Shown: piece after piece, positions 48,284-57,779 of the stretch
How the letters are laid out: each line of letters opens with the position of its first letter
Position numbering within the stretch: the stretch's first letter is position 1
Assembly: GCF_900112845.1 (NCBI RefSeq)
Contig: NZ_FONG01000017.1
Location: 62,001-126,000 of the forward strand
Source of the DNA: Actinacidiphila alni
GTDB lineage: Bacteria > Actinomycetota > Actinomycetes > Streptomycetales > Streptomycetaceae
Direction of reading: 5' to 3'
DNA length: 64,000 bases
The notes under the pieces: model-generated
Seen by the model: the letters and a program-made list of their open reading frames with translations, nothing else
Database searches by the model: none
Told to the model about the DNA's origin: nothing
Position numbers and translations under genes: made by a program

Positions 48284-49567
48284 TCAGACGAACGAGTTGA
48301 TCTCGATCGTCTCGGTGCGGCCCGGGCCGACACCGATCGCGGAGATCGGGGCGCCCGACATCTCCTCGAGCGCCTTGACGTACGCCTGCGCGTTCTTCGG
48401 CAGGTCGGACAGCGACTTCGCCTTGGTGATGTCCTCCGACCAGCCGGGCAGGTACTCGTAGACCGGCTTGGCGTGGTGGAAGTCGGACTGGCTGTACGGC
48501 AGTTCCTCGACGCGGCGGCCGTCGATCTCGTACGCGACGCAGACCGGGATCTGCTCCCAGCCGGTGAGGATGTCCAGCTTGGTGAGGAAGAAGTCGGTCA
48601 GGCCGTTCACCCGGGTGGCGTAGCGGGCGATGACCGCGTCGAACCAGCCGCAGCGCCGGTCGCGGCCGGTGGTGACACCGAATTCATGGCCGACCGTACG
48701 CAGCCGGTCGCCGTCCGCGTCGAGCAGTTCGGTGGGGAACGGTCCGGAGCCGACACGCGTTGTGTAGGCCTTGAGGATGCCGATCACCCGGCTGATCTTC
48801 GTGGGTCCTACGCCACTGCCGGTGCAGGCGCCGCCGGACGTCGGGTTCGACGAGGTGACGAAGGGGTAGGTGCCGTGGTCGACGTCGAGGAGCGTGCCCT
48901 GGCCGCCCTCCATGAGCACGACCTTGCCCTCGTCGAGCGCGTTGTTGAGCACCAGGGCCGTGTCGGTGACATAGCCCTTGATCTGCTCGGCGTAGCCCAG
49001 GTACTCCTCGACGACCTGCGCGGTGCTGATCGCGCGCCGGTTGAAGATCTTGACCAGGATCTGGTTCTTCTCGTTGAGCGCCGCGTCGACCTTCTGCTGA
49101 AGGATCGATTCGTCGAACAGGTCCTGGACGCGGATGCCGACCCGGTTGATCTTGTCGGCGTAGGCCGGGCCGATGCCGCGGCCGGTGGTGCCGATCTTGC
49201 GGTTGCCGAGGAACCGCTCCGTCACCTTGTCGATGGTCTGGTGATAGGGCGTGATCAGGTGGGCGTTACCGCTGATCAGCAGTTTGGAGGTGTCGACGCC
49301 GCGCTCGTTCAGCCCGCTCAGCTCGGAGAGCAGGACCGCCGGGTCGACGACGACACCGTTCCCGATGACCGGGGTGCACCCCGGTGACAGGATTCCGGAG
49401 GGGAGGAGATGCAGTGCGTACTTCTGGTCGCCGACGACGACCGTGTGGCCGGCGTTGTTGCCGCCCTGGTAACGCACCACATAGTCCACGGAGCCACCGA
49501 GCAGGTCGGTGGCCTTCCCCTTGCCCTCGTCACCCCACTGAGCACCGAGCAGCACAAGTGCGGGCAC
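48284..49567 (-). CDS. purA: Adenylosuccinate synthetase
   Basis: A 427-residue enzyme joining IMP and aspartate with GTP to adenylosuccinate (AMP branch). [14 protein letters not shown] carries the catalytic Asp and P-loop, [11 protein letters not shown] the GTP/IMP site, [14 protein letters not shown] and [20 protein letters not shown] the remaining loops. Length is normal. GTG 49567 follows AAGGGG. An imperfect stem-loop at 49640-49667 lies 70 nt upstream, inside the probable leader. Confidence 0.97.
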   Translation of the reverse strand: MPALVLLGAQWGDEGKGKATDLLGGSVDYVVRYQGGNNAGHTVVVGDQKYALHLLPSGILSPGCTPVIGNGVVVDPAVLLSELSGLNERGVDTSKLLISGNAHLITPYHQTIDKVTERFLGNRKIGTTGRGIGPAYADKINRVGIRVQDLFDESILQQKVDAALNEKNQILVKIFNRRAISTAQVVEEYLGYAEQIKGYVTDTALVLNNALDEGKVVLMEGGQGTLLDVDHGTYPFVTSSNPTSGGACTGSGVGPTKISRVIGILKAYTTRVGSGPFPTELLDADGDRLRTVGHEFGVTTGRDRRCGWFDAVIARYATRVNGLTDFFLTKLDILTGWEQIPVCVAYEIDGRRVEELPYSQSDFHHAKPVYEYLPGWSEDITKAKSLSDLPKNAQAYVKALEEMSGAPISAIGVGPGRTETIEINSFV

Positions 49568-49639
49568 AGGCGTACACCCCTTCCGGGCGGGGCATGTCCA
49601 ACGTGCAGAGAGCCGTCGAACCTGCCCCGGAATAGACGA

Positions 49640-49667
49640 AGCCCCTGACGCAAAGGCGCAAGGGGCT
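49640..49667 (-). promoter_or_regulatory. Hairpin upstream of purA
   Basis: AGCCCCT (49640-49646) and AGGGGCT (49661-49667) form a 7-bp stem with an inner CGC/GCG pair in the loop. It lies in the 134-bp divergent space between purA and the DAGK-like gene. It could be part of the purA leader; no known purine riboswitch pattern is present. Confidence 0.3.
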
Positions 49668-49701
49668 CTTGCACCGAGATTTTACCTGAGGAAGGACCGA
49701 G

Positions 49702-50550
49702 GTGTCGGCCGTGTCTCCTGGGCATCCTCCCCCGGACTCCGACCGGGAGCACCCGCTGCTCCTGGTCATCGACCCCGCGGCACGCGCTGTCGACGGTGAA
49801 TCCGTCCGGATCGCCAAGGATGTCCTGTGCGCGGGGGCGTCCTCCGTGAAAGTTTGCGTGCCGGATTCCGCGGAGGAGGCGGAGCGCGCGCTCGCGCACC
49901 GCGGCCGGCGTCACCCTGTGGTGCTCGGCGACGACAGCGCGCTGCTGCGGACGGTACGGGCGCTGCACCGCGACCGGACGCTGGGCGAGGCGCCGCTCGC
50001 GCTGGTGCCGATCGGGCCGCGCTCGGCGCTGGCCCGCGGTCTCGGGGTGCCGGGCCAGGTGCTGCCGGCGGCCCGCGCGGTGCTCGACGGCGTGGAGCGC
50101 GAGCTGGACCTGCTGGTGGACGAGAGCGGCGGCATCGTGCTGGGCGCGCTGAGCATTCCGTGCGGCACACCGGTGTCGCGGACCGCCGCGCACTGGTGGA
50201 CGCCGGTGGAGAAGACCGCCCGCTCCCTGGTGCGCACGCTGACCGCGCCGATCCCGGTCAACGGCAGTCCGCCGCCGCAGCGGCTGCGGGTGGAGGCCGA
50301 CGGCGTACTGCTCGCCGACCTCGACCAGCCGGTGCGCGAGGTGTCGGTGCGCACCTCGCCGTCGGGCGTGGCGGAGGTGTTCGTGCGCCGTACGGAGGGC
50401 GCGGAGCACGTCCGCGCGCAGGCCCGCACCATCACCGTCTCCGGCCGGGACTTCCGCTACCGCGCCGACTCCGCCGTCACCGGTCCGGTCCGCACCCGTA
50501 CGTGGACGCTGGAGCCGTCGGCGTGGCGGCTGACGGTGCCGCGCCGCTGA
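49702..50550 (+). CDS. Diacylglycerol kinase-like protein with altered nucleotide motif
   Basis: A 282-residue protein with the two-lobe organisation of the DAGK_cat/YegS/NAD-kinase superfamily: PLLLVIDPAAR at the N-terminus, then VVLGDDSALLRTVRALHRDR where relatives have the G-G-D-G-T nucleotide loop, then LALVPIGPRSALARGLGVPG as in the P-x-G-x-x-N segment. In both places conserved residues differ (GGDGT reads LGDDS and the final Asn is Ser/Ala), so catalysis is doubtful. The GTG start has GAGGAAGGA upstream. Divergent from purA. Confidence 0.7.
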   Translation: MSAVSPGHPPPDSDREHPLLLVIDPAARAVDGESVRIAKDVLCAGASSVKVCVPDSAEEAERALAHRGRRHPVVLGDDSALLRTVRALHRDRTLGEAPLALVPIGPRSALARGLGVPGQVLPAARAVLDGVERELDLLVDESGGIVLGALSIPCGTPVSRTAAHWWTPVEKTARSLVRTLTAPIPVNGSPPPQRLRVEADGVLLADLDQPVREVSVRTSPSGVAEVFVRRTEGAEHVRAQARTITVSGRDFRYRADSAVTGPVRTRTWTLEPSAWRLTVPRR

Positions 50551-50566
50551 CGCCCGTGCGGCGCCG

Positions 50567-51808
50567 TCACCAGGTGACGAGCAGCTCCTCCACGCCCCGG
50601 ATCACATAGCCGGGCCGCCAGGACGGTTCCGCGACCGGCTTCATGCCGGGGGCGGAGCGCAGGAAAGTGCCGAAGGAGGCGGCGAGTTCGAGGCGGGCCA
50701 GCGGGGCGCCGAGGCAGTAGTGGATGCCGGCGCCGAAGGTGACATGGCGGTTGCCGTCGGCGGGGCGGGTGACGTCGAAGCGGTCCGGGTCGGTGAAGCG
50801 GGCCGGGTCGCGGTTGGCGGAGCCGAAGAGCATGGCGACCTCGGAGCCGCGCGGGATCACCGTGCCGCCGACCTCGATGTCGTCCAGCACCCACCGCTCG
50901 AACATCTGCAAGGGGGTGTCGTAGCGCAGCATCTCCTCGACACCGTCCCGCAGCCGCTCCGGCGCCCCGTACAGCGCCGCGAGCTGGTCGGGGTGGCGGA
51001 AGAGGGTGAGCCAGCCGACGGTGGTGGTGTTGACGGTGGCCTCGTGGCCGGCGTTCAGCAGCAGCACGATGGTGGAGACCATCTCCTGCTCGCTGAGCAC
51101 GTCCCCGTCCTCGCGGGCCGCGATCAGCGCGCTGATCAGGTCCTCGCCGGGGTCGGTGCGCCGGGCGGCGATCAGCTCCCGCAGGTAGGCGGAGAATTCC
51201 TCGCTCGCGGTGACCGCGCGGCGGGCGCTGTCCTCGGTCGGGTTCAGCTCGAACATCCCGGTGATCGCCGCCGACCAGGGCCGCAGCAGTCCGCGGTCGG
51301 CGGGCGGGATGCCCAGCATCTCGGCGATCACCGCGACCGGCAGCGGCTCGGCGACCCGGGACAGCAGGTCGCCGCCGCCGTCCGCGTACAGGGAGGTGAC
51401 CAGTTCGGCGGCGAGCCGCTCCACGGTGGGCGTCAGATTCTCCACCGTGCGCGGGGTGAACGCCTTGGCGACCAGGCGGCGGATCCGGGTGTGCGCGGGC
51501 GCCTCCAGGTCGAGCAGCCCGTTGCCGTTGAGCGTGGTGAAGGGTTCGTGCGCGGCGGGCGGCGCCTCGCGGCCGAACTCCTCGTGCGTGAAGCGGTGCA
51601 GATACGTACGGCCCAGGCGCCGGTCGCGCAGCAGGGCGTTGACGTCGTCGTGGTGCGGGATCAGCCACTGCCGGGTCGGCTCGAACCAGTGAGCGCGGCC
51701 GGCCGCGCGCAGCGCCGCGTACGCCGGGTACGGGTCGGCGACGAAGGACGGCGACCAGGGGTCGAAGCCGGCCCCGGACGGGACGGACGGGACAGCAGGT
51801 GTGCTCAT
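50567..51808 (-). CDS. Cytochrome P450
   Basis: A 413-residue soluble bacterial P450. I-helix oxygen-binding site [15 protein letters not shown]-helix ExxR in EEMLRYDT, and heme ligand loop [17 protein letters not shown]. The N-terminus ([20 protein letters not shown]) is typical of actinomycete class I P450s. No ferredoxin or reductase gene is adjacent, and no secondary-metabolite genes. Its ATG overlaps the MBL-fold gene stop by 4 nt, making it the last gene of a NUDIX-MBL-P450 operon. Confidence 0.94.
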   Translation of the reverse strand: MSTPAVPSVPSGAGFDPWSPSFVADPYPAYAALRAAGRAHWFEPTRQWLIPHHDDVNALLRDRRLGRTYLHRFTHEEFGREAPPAAHEPFTTLNGNGLLDLEAPAHTRIRRLVAKAFTPRTVENLTPTVERLAAELVTSLYADGGGDLLSRVAEPLPVAVIAEMLGIPPADRGLLRPWSAAITGMFELNPTEDSARRAVTASEEFSAYLRELIAARRTDPGEDLISALIAAREDGDVLSEQEMVSTIVLLLNAGHEATVNTTTVGWLTLFRHPDQLAALYGAPERLRDGVEEMLRYDTPLQMFERWVLDDIEVGGTVIPRGSEVAMLFGSANRDPARFTDPDRFDVTRPADGNRHVTFGAGIHYCLGAPLARLELAASFGTFLRSAPGMKPVAEPSWRPGYVIRGVEELLVTW

Positions 51809-52638
51809 GGCAGATCGATCAATCCGTGTTCGCGGAGGTAGGCGAGCTGCGCCTGGACGGACAGCTCGGCGGCGGGCCACAGGGAGCGGTCCACATCGGC
51901 GTAGACGTGGGCGACGACATCGGCAGCGGTGCGCAGCCCCGATTCGACGGCCGTCTCGACCTGGGCGAGCCGGTGCGCCCGGTGGGCGAGATAGAACTCG
52001 ACGGCGCCGCGGGCGTCGTCGAGCACCGGGCCGTGCCCCGGCAGCACGGTGTCCACGCCGCCGTCGACCGTGAGTGCCTGGAGCCGCCGCAGCGAGTCCA
52101 GGTAGTCGCCGAGCCGGCCGTCGGGGTGCGCGACCACCGTGGTGCCGCGACCGAGCACGGTGTCACCGGTCAGCACCGCGCTGTCGGCCGGGAGGTGGAA
52201 GGAGAGCGAGTCGGCGGTGTGCCCCGGGGTGGCGATCACCCGCAGCTCCAGGCCGCCGGTGGTCACCGTGTCGCCCGCCGCCAGGCCCTCGTCGCCGAGC
52301 CGCAGCGCCGGGTCGAGCGCCCGGACCCGGGTCCTGGTCAGCTCGGCGAACCGGGCCGCGCCCTCGGCGTGGTCGGGGTGGCCGTGGGTGAGCAGGGTCA
52401 GGGCGACCCGCTTGCCCGCGCGCTCGGCGGTCTCCACCACATGGGCGAGATGCCCCTCGTCCAGCGGGCCCGGGTCGATGACGACGGCGAGGGGCGAGTC
52501 GGGCTCGGCGACGATCCAGGTGTTGGTGCCGTCCAGCGTCATCGCCGACGGGTTGGGCGCCAGCACGCACAGCGCGCGGGCGGTGGCCCGGCCGCCGATG
52601 GTGGTCTGCGGCTCGCCGGGGAGCTGGGCTGCGGTCAC
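51805..52638 (-). CDS. MBL-fold metallo-hydrolase
   Basis: A 277-residue metallo-beta-lactamase-fold protein. Metal motif [10 protein letters not shown], then [16 protein letters not shown] and TGDTVLGRG provide the remaining His/Asp ligands. The C-terminal extension with [20 protein letters not shown] is characteristic of the LACTB2-like nuclease/hydrolase branch (Rv3677c-like). GTG start overlaps the stop of the NUDIX gene by 4 nt. It may act on RNA or a thioester; unknown. Confidence 0.9.
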   Translation of the reverse strand: MTAAQLPGEPQTTIGGRATARALCVLAPNPSAMTLDGTNTWIVAEPDSPLAVVIDPGPLDEGHLAHVVETAERAGKRVALTLLTHGHPDHAEGAARFAELTRTRVRALDPALRLGDEGLAAGDTVTTGGLELRVIATPGHTADSLSFHLPADSAVLTGDTVLGRGTTVVAHPDGRLGDYLDSLRRLQALTVDGGVDTVLPGHGPVLDDARGAVEFYLAHRAHRLAQVETAVESGLRTAADVVAHVYADVDRSLWPAAELSVQAQLAYLREHGLIDLP

Positions 52639-53591
52639 CGGGCGTCTCCGTTCGGCTCGGCATGCGTCGCCCCGTCAGGGCCCTGCGCGGGGTCAGGATC
52701 TGGGTCCTGGCCCGGCAGTCTTCCCGCCGAGCCCGGGATGAAGCGGGTGAATTCGTCGTGGCCGGGCCAGGTCAGCACGACCCCGCCGTCCGCGTCGAGC
52801 GCGGCGCGGGCCAGGACGGGCGTCAGGTCGCGGTGCGCGGCGGCGGCCAGCGCGTCGGCGGCCGAGGCGTACGGCGTCAGGTCGCGCAGGGTGGTGATGG
52901 TCGGCGGCAGCATGCTCATCTCGCCGCGGTCGTAGCCCGCGGCGGCCTCGGCGGGCCGCAGCCACACCGTGTGGTCCGCCTCGCCGGACACGTCCCGGGT
53001 GCGCTGCCCGGCCGGGAGGGTGGCGAGGAAGAACCAGGTGTCGTAGCGCCGCTCCTCGAACTCCGGGGTGATCCAGCGCGCCCACGGCCCGAGCAGGTCC
53101 GAGCGCAGCACCAGGTCGCGGCGGGCGAGGAAGTCGGCGAAGGCCAGGTCGTGCGCGGCGAGCGCGGCCCGGTCGGCCTCCCAGTCCGCGCCGGTGATGT
53201 CGGCCACGACCGTCTCCGCGTCAGGACCGGCGAGCAGCACCCCCGACTCCTCGAAGGTCTCCCGCACCGCCGCGCACACCACGGCCTGCGCGACGGCCGA
53301 CGTCGTACCGAGCGCCGCGGCCCACGCGTCCAGCGAAGGACCGGCCCAGCCGACCGGCCGTTCGTCGCGCGGGTCGACACCGCCGCCCGGATACGCGTAC
53401 GCGCCCCCGGCGAAGGCCATGGAGGCGCGTCTGCGCAGCAGATGGACGGCGGGGCCGCCGCCGTCGGTGTCCCGCAGCAGCAGGACGGTAGCCGCCCGGC
53501 GCGGTACGGCGGGGACCAGTTCCCCGCTCGTCAGCGCCCGGATCCGGTCCGGCCACGAGGCGGGGAACATCTGTCCGTCGGTCCTGGTCAT
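52635..53591 (-). CDS. NUDIX hydrolase (NUDT7/19-like)
   Basis: A 318-residue protein with a NUDIX fold: VLLLRDTDGGGPAVHLLRRR, AFAGGAYAYPGGGVDP, and the core AAVRETFEESGVLL, which contains the R-E-x-x-E-E catalytic triad. A long insert separates GGxxxP from the REUxEE core, as in CoA/acyl-CoA diphosphatase-like members. A C-terminal acidic/Pro-rich tail is low complexity. First gene of the NUDIX-MBL-P450 unit. Confidence 0.88.
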   Translation of the reverse strand: MTRTDGQMFPASWPDRIRALTSGELVPAVPRRAATVLLLRDTDGGGPAVHLLRRRASMAFAGGAYAYPGGGVDPRDERPVGWAGPSLDAWAAALGTTSAVAQAVVCAAVRETFEESGVLLAGPDAETVVADITGADWEADRAALAAHDLAFADFLARRDLVLRSDLLGPWARWITPEFEERRYDTWFFLATLPAGQRTRDVSGEADHTVWLRPAEAAAGYDRGEMSMLPPTITTLRDLTPYASAADALAAAAHRDLTPVLARAALDADGGVVLTWPGHDEFTRFIPGSAGRLPGQDPDPDPAQGPDGATHAEPNGDAR

Positions 53592-53699
53592 GGGCCGGAT
53601 GCTACGGGGAACCGCCGGGATGTTCGAGAGCACGCCCGCCGCGTACGGCCGTGCCGGGAGACACGGCCGTTGTCCGGGGCCCGGGCGCACCCCGGACGG

Positions 53700-54188
53700 T
53701 CAGTCCGTCAGCTCGACCTGGATCTCGACCTCGACCGGCGCGTCCAGCGGCAGCACGGCCACGCCGACCGCGCTGCGCGCGTGCACGCCCTTCTCGCCGA
53801 GGACGTCGCCCAGCAGCTCGCTCGCGCCGTTCACGACGCCCGGCTGCCCGGTGAAGTCGGGCGCGGAGGCGACGAAGCCGACCACCTTCACCACCCGCGC
53901 GATCCGGTCCAGGTCGCCGACCACGGAGCGGACCGCGGCCAGCGCGTTCAGCGCGCACGTACGGGCCAGGTCCTTCGCCTCCTCGGCGGTGACCTCGGCG
54001 CCGACCTTGCCGGTCAGCGGCAGCTTGCCGTCCACCATGGGCAGCTGCCCCGCGGTGAAGACGTACCGCCCGGAGACCACCGCGGGCTGGTACGCGGCCA
54101 GCGGCGGCACCACCTCGGGCAGCGTCAGGCCCAGCTCGGCCAGCCGCGCGTCGACGGCACCACCCGCGCCGTCAGCCGCCGCGCTCAC
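53700..54188 (-). CDS. RidA-family protein
   Basis: A 162-residue YjgF/RidA-type protein with an N-terminal extension of about 20 residues: PLAAYQPAVVSGRYVFTAGQ, LPLTGKVGAEVTAEEAKDLA, ALAAVRSVVGDLDRIARVVK, and a C-terminal GVAVLPLDAPVEVEIQVEL. The usual reactive-intermediate deaminase Arg (in the R-x-A-V-x-V context) is not obvious here; the matching stretch reads RSAVGVAVL. GTG start overlaps the DUF4177 stop by 4 nt. Confidence 0.87.
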   Translation of the reverse strand: MSAAADGAGGAVDARLAELGLTLPEVVPPLAAYQPAVVSGRYVFTAGQLPMVDGKLPLTGKVGAEVTAEEAKDLARTCALNALAAVRSVVGDLDRIARVVKVVGFVASAPDFTGQPGVVNGASELLGDVLGEKGVHARSAVGVAVLPLDAPVEVEIQVELTD

Positions 54189-54352
54189 GCGGTCTTCTCC
54201 CGCTTGAAGTACGCCACCAGCTGCTCGGGGTTGTTCGCCCCGGGCACGACCTGGACCAGCTCCCAGCCGTCCTCGCCCCAGGTGTCCAGGATCTGCTTCG
54301 TCGCGTGCACCAGCAGCGGCACGGTCGCGTATTCCCACTTCGTCGTCGCCAT
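54185..54352 (-). CDS. DUF4177 protein (Rv3678A-like)
   Basis: A 55-residue protein ATTKWEYATVPLLVHATKQI with DTWGEDGWELVQVVPGANN, the Gly-Trp core of DUF4177. It is translationally coupled to the RidA gene downstream. In mycobacteria a small gene of the same type sits at the same position, divergent from the ArsA pair. A TACAGT hexamer 6 nt before the ATG suggests a leaderless message. Function unknown. Confidence 0.87.
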   Translation of the reverse strand: MATTKWEYATVPLLVHATKQILDTWGEDGWELVQVVPGANNPEQLVAYFKREKTA

Positions 54353-54563
54353 ACGGCGACTGTAGTGCCTCCCGGCGACCCGGCCCGCGCGGCCTGTGGA
54401 CGACACCGGCCCCGGCCTGTGGACAACGCCCGCGCGAGTCCGCGGACGACGCCGACGGGACTCTGTGGACGACATCCGCCCCCACCCCGGGACGACACCC
54501 GCCGGACACCTCCCGGCCACCCCCAACAAGGCGGCCACCCGCGTGCGCGCTCCCGTCAATGGT

Positions 54564-54569
54564 TAGGCT
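54564..54569 (+). promoter_or_regulatory. -10 element for leaderless arsA-like gene
   Basis: TAGGCT ends 6 nt before the GTG at 54576; no Shine-Dalgarno sequence lies at a usable distance and no clear -35 was found. Confidence 0.4.
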
Positions 54570-54575
54570 CACAAG

Positions 54576-55670
54576 GTGAGCCCTCAACAGTCTTCAGCCG
54601 TCAGGCTCCACATCGTGACGGGCAAGGGCGGCACGGGAAAGACCACGGTCGCCGCCGCGCTGTCGCTCGCCCTCGCGTCGGAGGGACGGCGTGTGCTGCT
54701 GGTCGAGGTCGAGGAGCGGCAGGGCATCGCCCAGCTCTTCGAGACCGAGGCGCTGCCGTACGAGGAGCGGAGGATCGCCTCCGCGCCGGGCGGCGGCGAG
54801 GTGCACGCGCTGGCGATCGACGCCGAGCTGGCGATGCTCGACTACCTGGACATGTTCTACAAGCTCGGCCGGGCCGGCCGGGCGCTGAAGAAGCTCGGCG
54901 CGATCGACTTCGCCACCACCGTGGCCCCCGGGCTGCGCGACGTGCTGCTGACCGGCAAGGTGTGCGAGGCGGTGCGCCGCAAGGACAAGGCGGGCTGGCC
55001 GGTCTACGACGCGGTGGTGCTCGACGCCCCGCCGACCGGCCGGATCACCCGCTTCCTCAATGTCAACGACGAGGTCGCGGGGCTGGCCAGGGTCGGCCCC
55101 ATACACAACCAGGCGCAGACGGTGATGCGTGTGCTGAAGTCCCCGCAGACCGCGGTCCACCTGGTGACGCTGCTGGAGGAGATGCCGGTCCAGGAGACGG
55201 TGGACGGCGTCGCGGAACTGCGCGCGGCCGGGCTCCCGGTGGGCGCGGTCATCGTCAACATGGTGCGTCCGGTGCTGCTGGAGGACGCGGCGCTCGACCT
55301 GGTCGCCGACCCGGCCGCGGGCGGCGCGGGCAAGCGGCGTACGGCCGTCGCCAAGGCGCTGTCCCAGGCCGGCCTCGGCGGCGCGCGGCGCGGCGGTGTC
55401 GCCGAGCGGCTGGTCGACCCGCTGCTCGCCCAGGCGTACGAGCACGCCGAGCGGGTGGTGCTGGAGCGCGAGCAGCGCGCGGAAATCGGCGAACTGGCCC
55501 TGCCCGTACGGGAGCTGGAGCTGCTCGGCGACGGCGTGGACCTCGGCGGGCTCTACCGGCTGGCGGACAGCCTGCGCAAGCAGGCGGTGCCGGGCTTCAC
55601 CACGGCCAAGGGCACCCGCGGGAAGAAGCGAGCTGGGGACGACACCGGCGACGACGGAGACAAGGTCTGA
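54576..55670 (+). CDS. ArsA/Get3-family ATPase, first subunit
   Basis: A 364-residue SIMIBI ATPase. Deviant Walker A GKGGTGKTTVA, switch region AIDFATTVAPGLRD, and VVLDAPPTGRITRF for the switch II. The first of two consecutive ArsA-like genes (1 nt apart), as in Rv3679-Rv3680 of M. tuberculosis, where the products form a heterocomplex that affects stress tolerance. Probably not an arsenic pump: no arsenical membrane partner is near. A basic/acidic low-complexity tail ends the protein (KGTRGKKRAGDDTGDDGDKV). Confidence 0.93.
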   Translation: MSPQQSSAVRLHIVTGKGGTGKTTVAAALSLALASEGRRVLLVEVEERQGIAQLFETEALPYEERRIASAPGGGEVHALAIDAELAMLDYLDMFYKLGRAGRALKKLGAIDFATTVAPGLRDVLLTGKVCEAVRRKDKAGWPVYDAVVLDAPPTGRITRFLNVNDEVAGLARVGPIHNQAQTVMRVLKSPQTAVHLVTLLEEMPVQETVDGVAELRAAGLPVGAVIVNMVRPVLLEDAALDLVADPAAGGAGKRRTAVAKALSQAGLGGARRGGVAERLVDPLLAQAYEHAERVVLEREQRAEIGELALPVRELELLGDGVDLGGLYRLADSLRKQAVPGFTTAKGTRGKKRAGDDTGDDGDKV

Positions 55671-55671
55671 C

Positions 55672-56979
55672 ATGAGCCTGGAGAGCCCCGTGCTGGAGAT
55701 CGATCCGCTGATCGACGACCCCAAGACGCGGATCATCGTGTGCTGCGGTTCCGGCGGTGTCGGCAAGACGACCACGGCCGCGTCGCTGGGCGTACGGGCG
55801 GCCGAGCGCGGCCGTACGGCGGTGGTGCTCACCATCGACCCGGCGCGGCGGCTCGCCCAGTCGATGGGTCTGACCGAACTGGACAACACCCCGCGCGAGG
55901 TGGCCGGAATTGATCGGTCCGCCGGCGGTTCGCTGCACGCGATGATGCTGGACATGAAGCGGACCTTCGACGAGGTCGTGGTCCAGCACTCCGACCCCGA
56001 GCGGGCCCGCGCCATCCTGGAGAACCCCTTCTACCAGTCCCTGTCGGCCGGTTTCGCGGGCACGCAGGAGTACATGGCGATGGAGAAGCTGGGCCAGCTC
56101 AGGGCGCAGGACGCCTGGGACCTGATCATCGTCGACACCCCGCCGAGCCGCAGCGCGCTGGACTTCCTGGACGCGCCCAAGCGGCTCGGGTCCTTCCTGG
56201 ACGGCAAGTTCATCAAGCTGCTGATGGCGCCGGCGAAGGTCGGCGGCCGGGCCGGGGTGAAATTCCTCAACATCGGGATGTCGATGATGACCGGCACCCT
56301 CAGCAAGGTGATGGGCGCCGGGCTGCTGCGCGACGTCCAGACCTTCGTGGCCGCGATGGACACCATGTTCGGCGGCTTCAGGACCCGCGCGGACGCCACG
56401 TACCGGCTGCTCCAGGCGCCGGGCACGGCCTTCCTCGTGGTGGCGGCCCCCGAGCGGGACGCCCTTCGGGAGGCGGCCTACTTCGTGGAGCGGCTGGCGG
56501 CCGAGGACATGCCGCTCGCGGGGCTGGTGCTCAACCGGGTGCACGGCAGCGGCGCCGCCCAGCTGACGGCCGAGCGGGCGCTGGCGGCGGCGGAGGCGCT
56601 GGAGGAGGCACTCGACGAGGCTGCCGAGGCGGCCGAGGCAGTGGGCGCGGCGCAGGCGTCGGAAGCGACCGACGGGCCGGGAGCGACAGCAGAAAATAAT
56701 CTTTCCGACGGCCGCATTGTCGATCATCCGGACGGGAAGGCTGACTCCGGACAGGTGGACGCGGCCGGTACCGAACGGCTGGCCGCGGGCCTGCTGCGCC
56801 TCCATGCCGAACGCATGCAGGTGGTCGCGCGTGAACGACGCACCCGCGACCGCTTCGTGTCCGTCCACCCGGAGGTGCCGATGGTGGACGTGACGGCGCT
56901 GCCCGGCGACGTGCACGACCTCACCGGTCTGCGGGCGATCGGCGAACAGTTGGCCAACGGCGAGTCGGCCGCAGCGTAA
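55672..56979 (+). CDS. ArsA/Get3-family ATPase, second subunit
   Basis: A 435-residue SIMIBI ATPase. P-loop CGSGGVGKTTTAASL, IDPARRLAQSMGL after it, IIVDTPPSRSALDFL for switch II. An Ala/Glu-rich insert of about 60 residues (EALEEALDEAAEAAEAV, then a stretch of lower GC at 56690-56760) interrupts the C-terminal half and is probably a flexible linker. The ATG is 1 nt after the previous stop. Partner of the first ATPase. Convergent with wblA. Confidence 0.93.
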   Translation: MSLESPVLEIDPLIDDPKTRIIVCCGSGGVGKTTTAASLGVRAAERGRTAVVLTIDPARRLAQSMGLTELDNTPREVAGIDRSAGGSLHAMMLDMKRTFDEVVVQHSDPERARAILENPFYQSLSAGFAGTQEYMAMEKLGQLRAQDAWDLIIVDTPPSRSALDFLDAPKRLGSFLDGKFIKLLMAPAKVGGRAGVKFLNIGMSMMTGTLSKVMGAGLLRDVQTFVAAMDTMFGGFRTRADATYRLLQAPGTAFLVVAAPERDALREAAYFVERLAAEDMPLAGLVLNRVHGSGAAQLTAERALAAAEALEEALDEAAEAAEAVGAAQASEATDGPGATAENNLSDGRIVDHPDGKADSGQVDAAGTERLAAGLLRLHAERMQVVARERRTRDRFVSVHPEVPMVDVTALPGDVHDLTGLRAIGEQLANGESAAA

Positions 56980-57039
56980 GGCGTTCGCGTACGTACACGT
57001 AGGTACCTGCTGCGTACCGGTGCGCGGTGCGGCGAACGG

Positions 57040-57372
57040 TCAGCCGGCAGCCGCGTAGTCGTCCTCGTCGTCGAGCGGGATCAGGCCGGTGCTGCGCTCG
57101 TACTCGGTGCGCGCCGTCTCCAGCAGTCTGCGCCACGAGGTCACCATGGGGCGGCGGCGCAGCAGCGCGCGGCGTTCACGCTCGGTCATCCCTCCCCATA
57201 CGCCGAACTCCACGCGATTGTCGAGCGCGTCCGCCAGGCACTCGGTCCGCACCGGGCAGCCGGTGCACACCGCCTTGGCCCGGTTCTGGGCCGCGCCCTG
57301 GACGAACAGCTCGTCCGGATCTGTGGTCCTGCACGCCGCTTGCGTGCTCCAGTCGGTTACCCAGCTACTCAT
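57040..57372 (-). CDS. wblA: WblA, WhiB-like [4Fe-4S] regulator
   Basis: A 110-residue WhiB-family protein with four cluster cysteines at residues 14, 36, 39 and 45 (CxxC plus C-x5-C), the turn VEFGVWGGMTERERR, and a basic C-terminal DNA-binding tail. TTDPDELFVQGAAQNRAKAV and the tail identify it as WblA, a pleiotropic Streptomyces regulator that promotes aerial development and represses antibiotic pathways. The ATG at 57372 has GAGAGGA upstream. The non-coding region to the PBP gene is about 400 bp. Confidence 0.96.
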   Translation of the reverse strand: MSSWVTDWSTQAACRTTDPDELFVQGAAQNRAKAVCTGCPVRTECLADALDNRVEFGVWGGMTERERRALLRRRPMVTSWRRLLETARTEYERSTGLIPLDDEDDYAAAG

Positions 57373-57619
57373 GCTGGCGCCGTCCTCTCCCGAATCGAGG
57401 CTCCCCCACGGCGGCAAGCGGCATATTCACCGTTGCCAGTTGAGGACGTTACGGAAGGTAGGCGCGGCGCAACAGCCCTTTCCGGCCCAATCTTGCATGG
57501 CCCGAACGGACTATGCGTGCGCGGGAGATCACCCAACGGAGTGAGCCGGGGTGCCGTCGACCGCACATCGGGGATTCATCGGACATATGGGGCGAAGTAC
57601 GACACTCCACCCGTCAGAA

Positions 57620-57678
57620 GGGGCAAGCCCCTCGGCATATGCCGAAATTCGGGCAGTTCTCATCACTCACAAGAGTGA
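57620..57678. promoter_or_regulatory. Cluster of palindromes in the wblA-PBP intergenic region
   Basis: Three inverted repeats in 59 bp: GGGGC-AA-GCCCC (57620-57631), the perfect 12-bp CGGCATATGCCG (57633-57644) and TCACTC-ACAA-GAGTGA (57663-57678). The rest of 57373-57779 has no gene. Candidate operators for wblA or the PBP gene. Confidence 0.45.
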
Positions 57679-57767
57679 CGAGAGAAGACAGAGACGCGCC
57701 CGACGATCGCGCCCTGTCCGTTACAGAGTAGGCGAACAGTTGGGCGCACGTCCGGGGAATCGCAACG

Positions 57768-57773
57768 TAGGCT
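57768..57773 (+). promoter_or_regulatory. -10 element for leaderless PBP gene
   Basis: TAGGCT ends 6 nt before ATG at 57780, the same hexamer and spacing as before the first ArsA gene; no ribosome site is present. Confidence 0.4.
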
Positions 57774-57779
57774 GCCTTC

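Noticed and set aside
54576-56979. Arsenic-efflux operon
   Set aside because: The two ATPases resemble ArsA/Get3, but no ArsB, ArsR or ArsC is nearby and the context matches the Rv3679-Rv3680 type.
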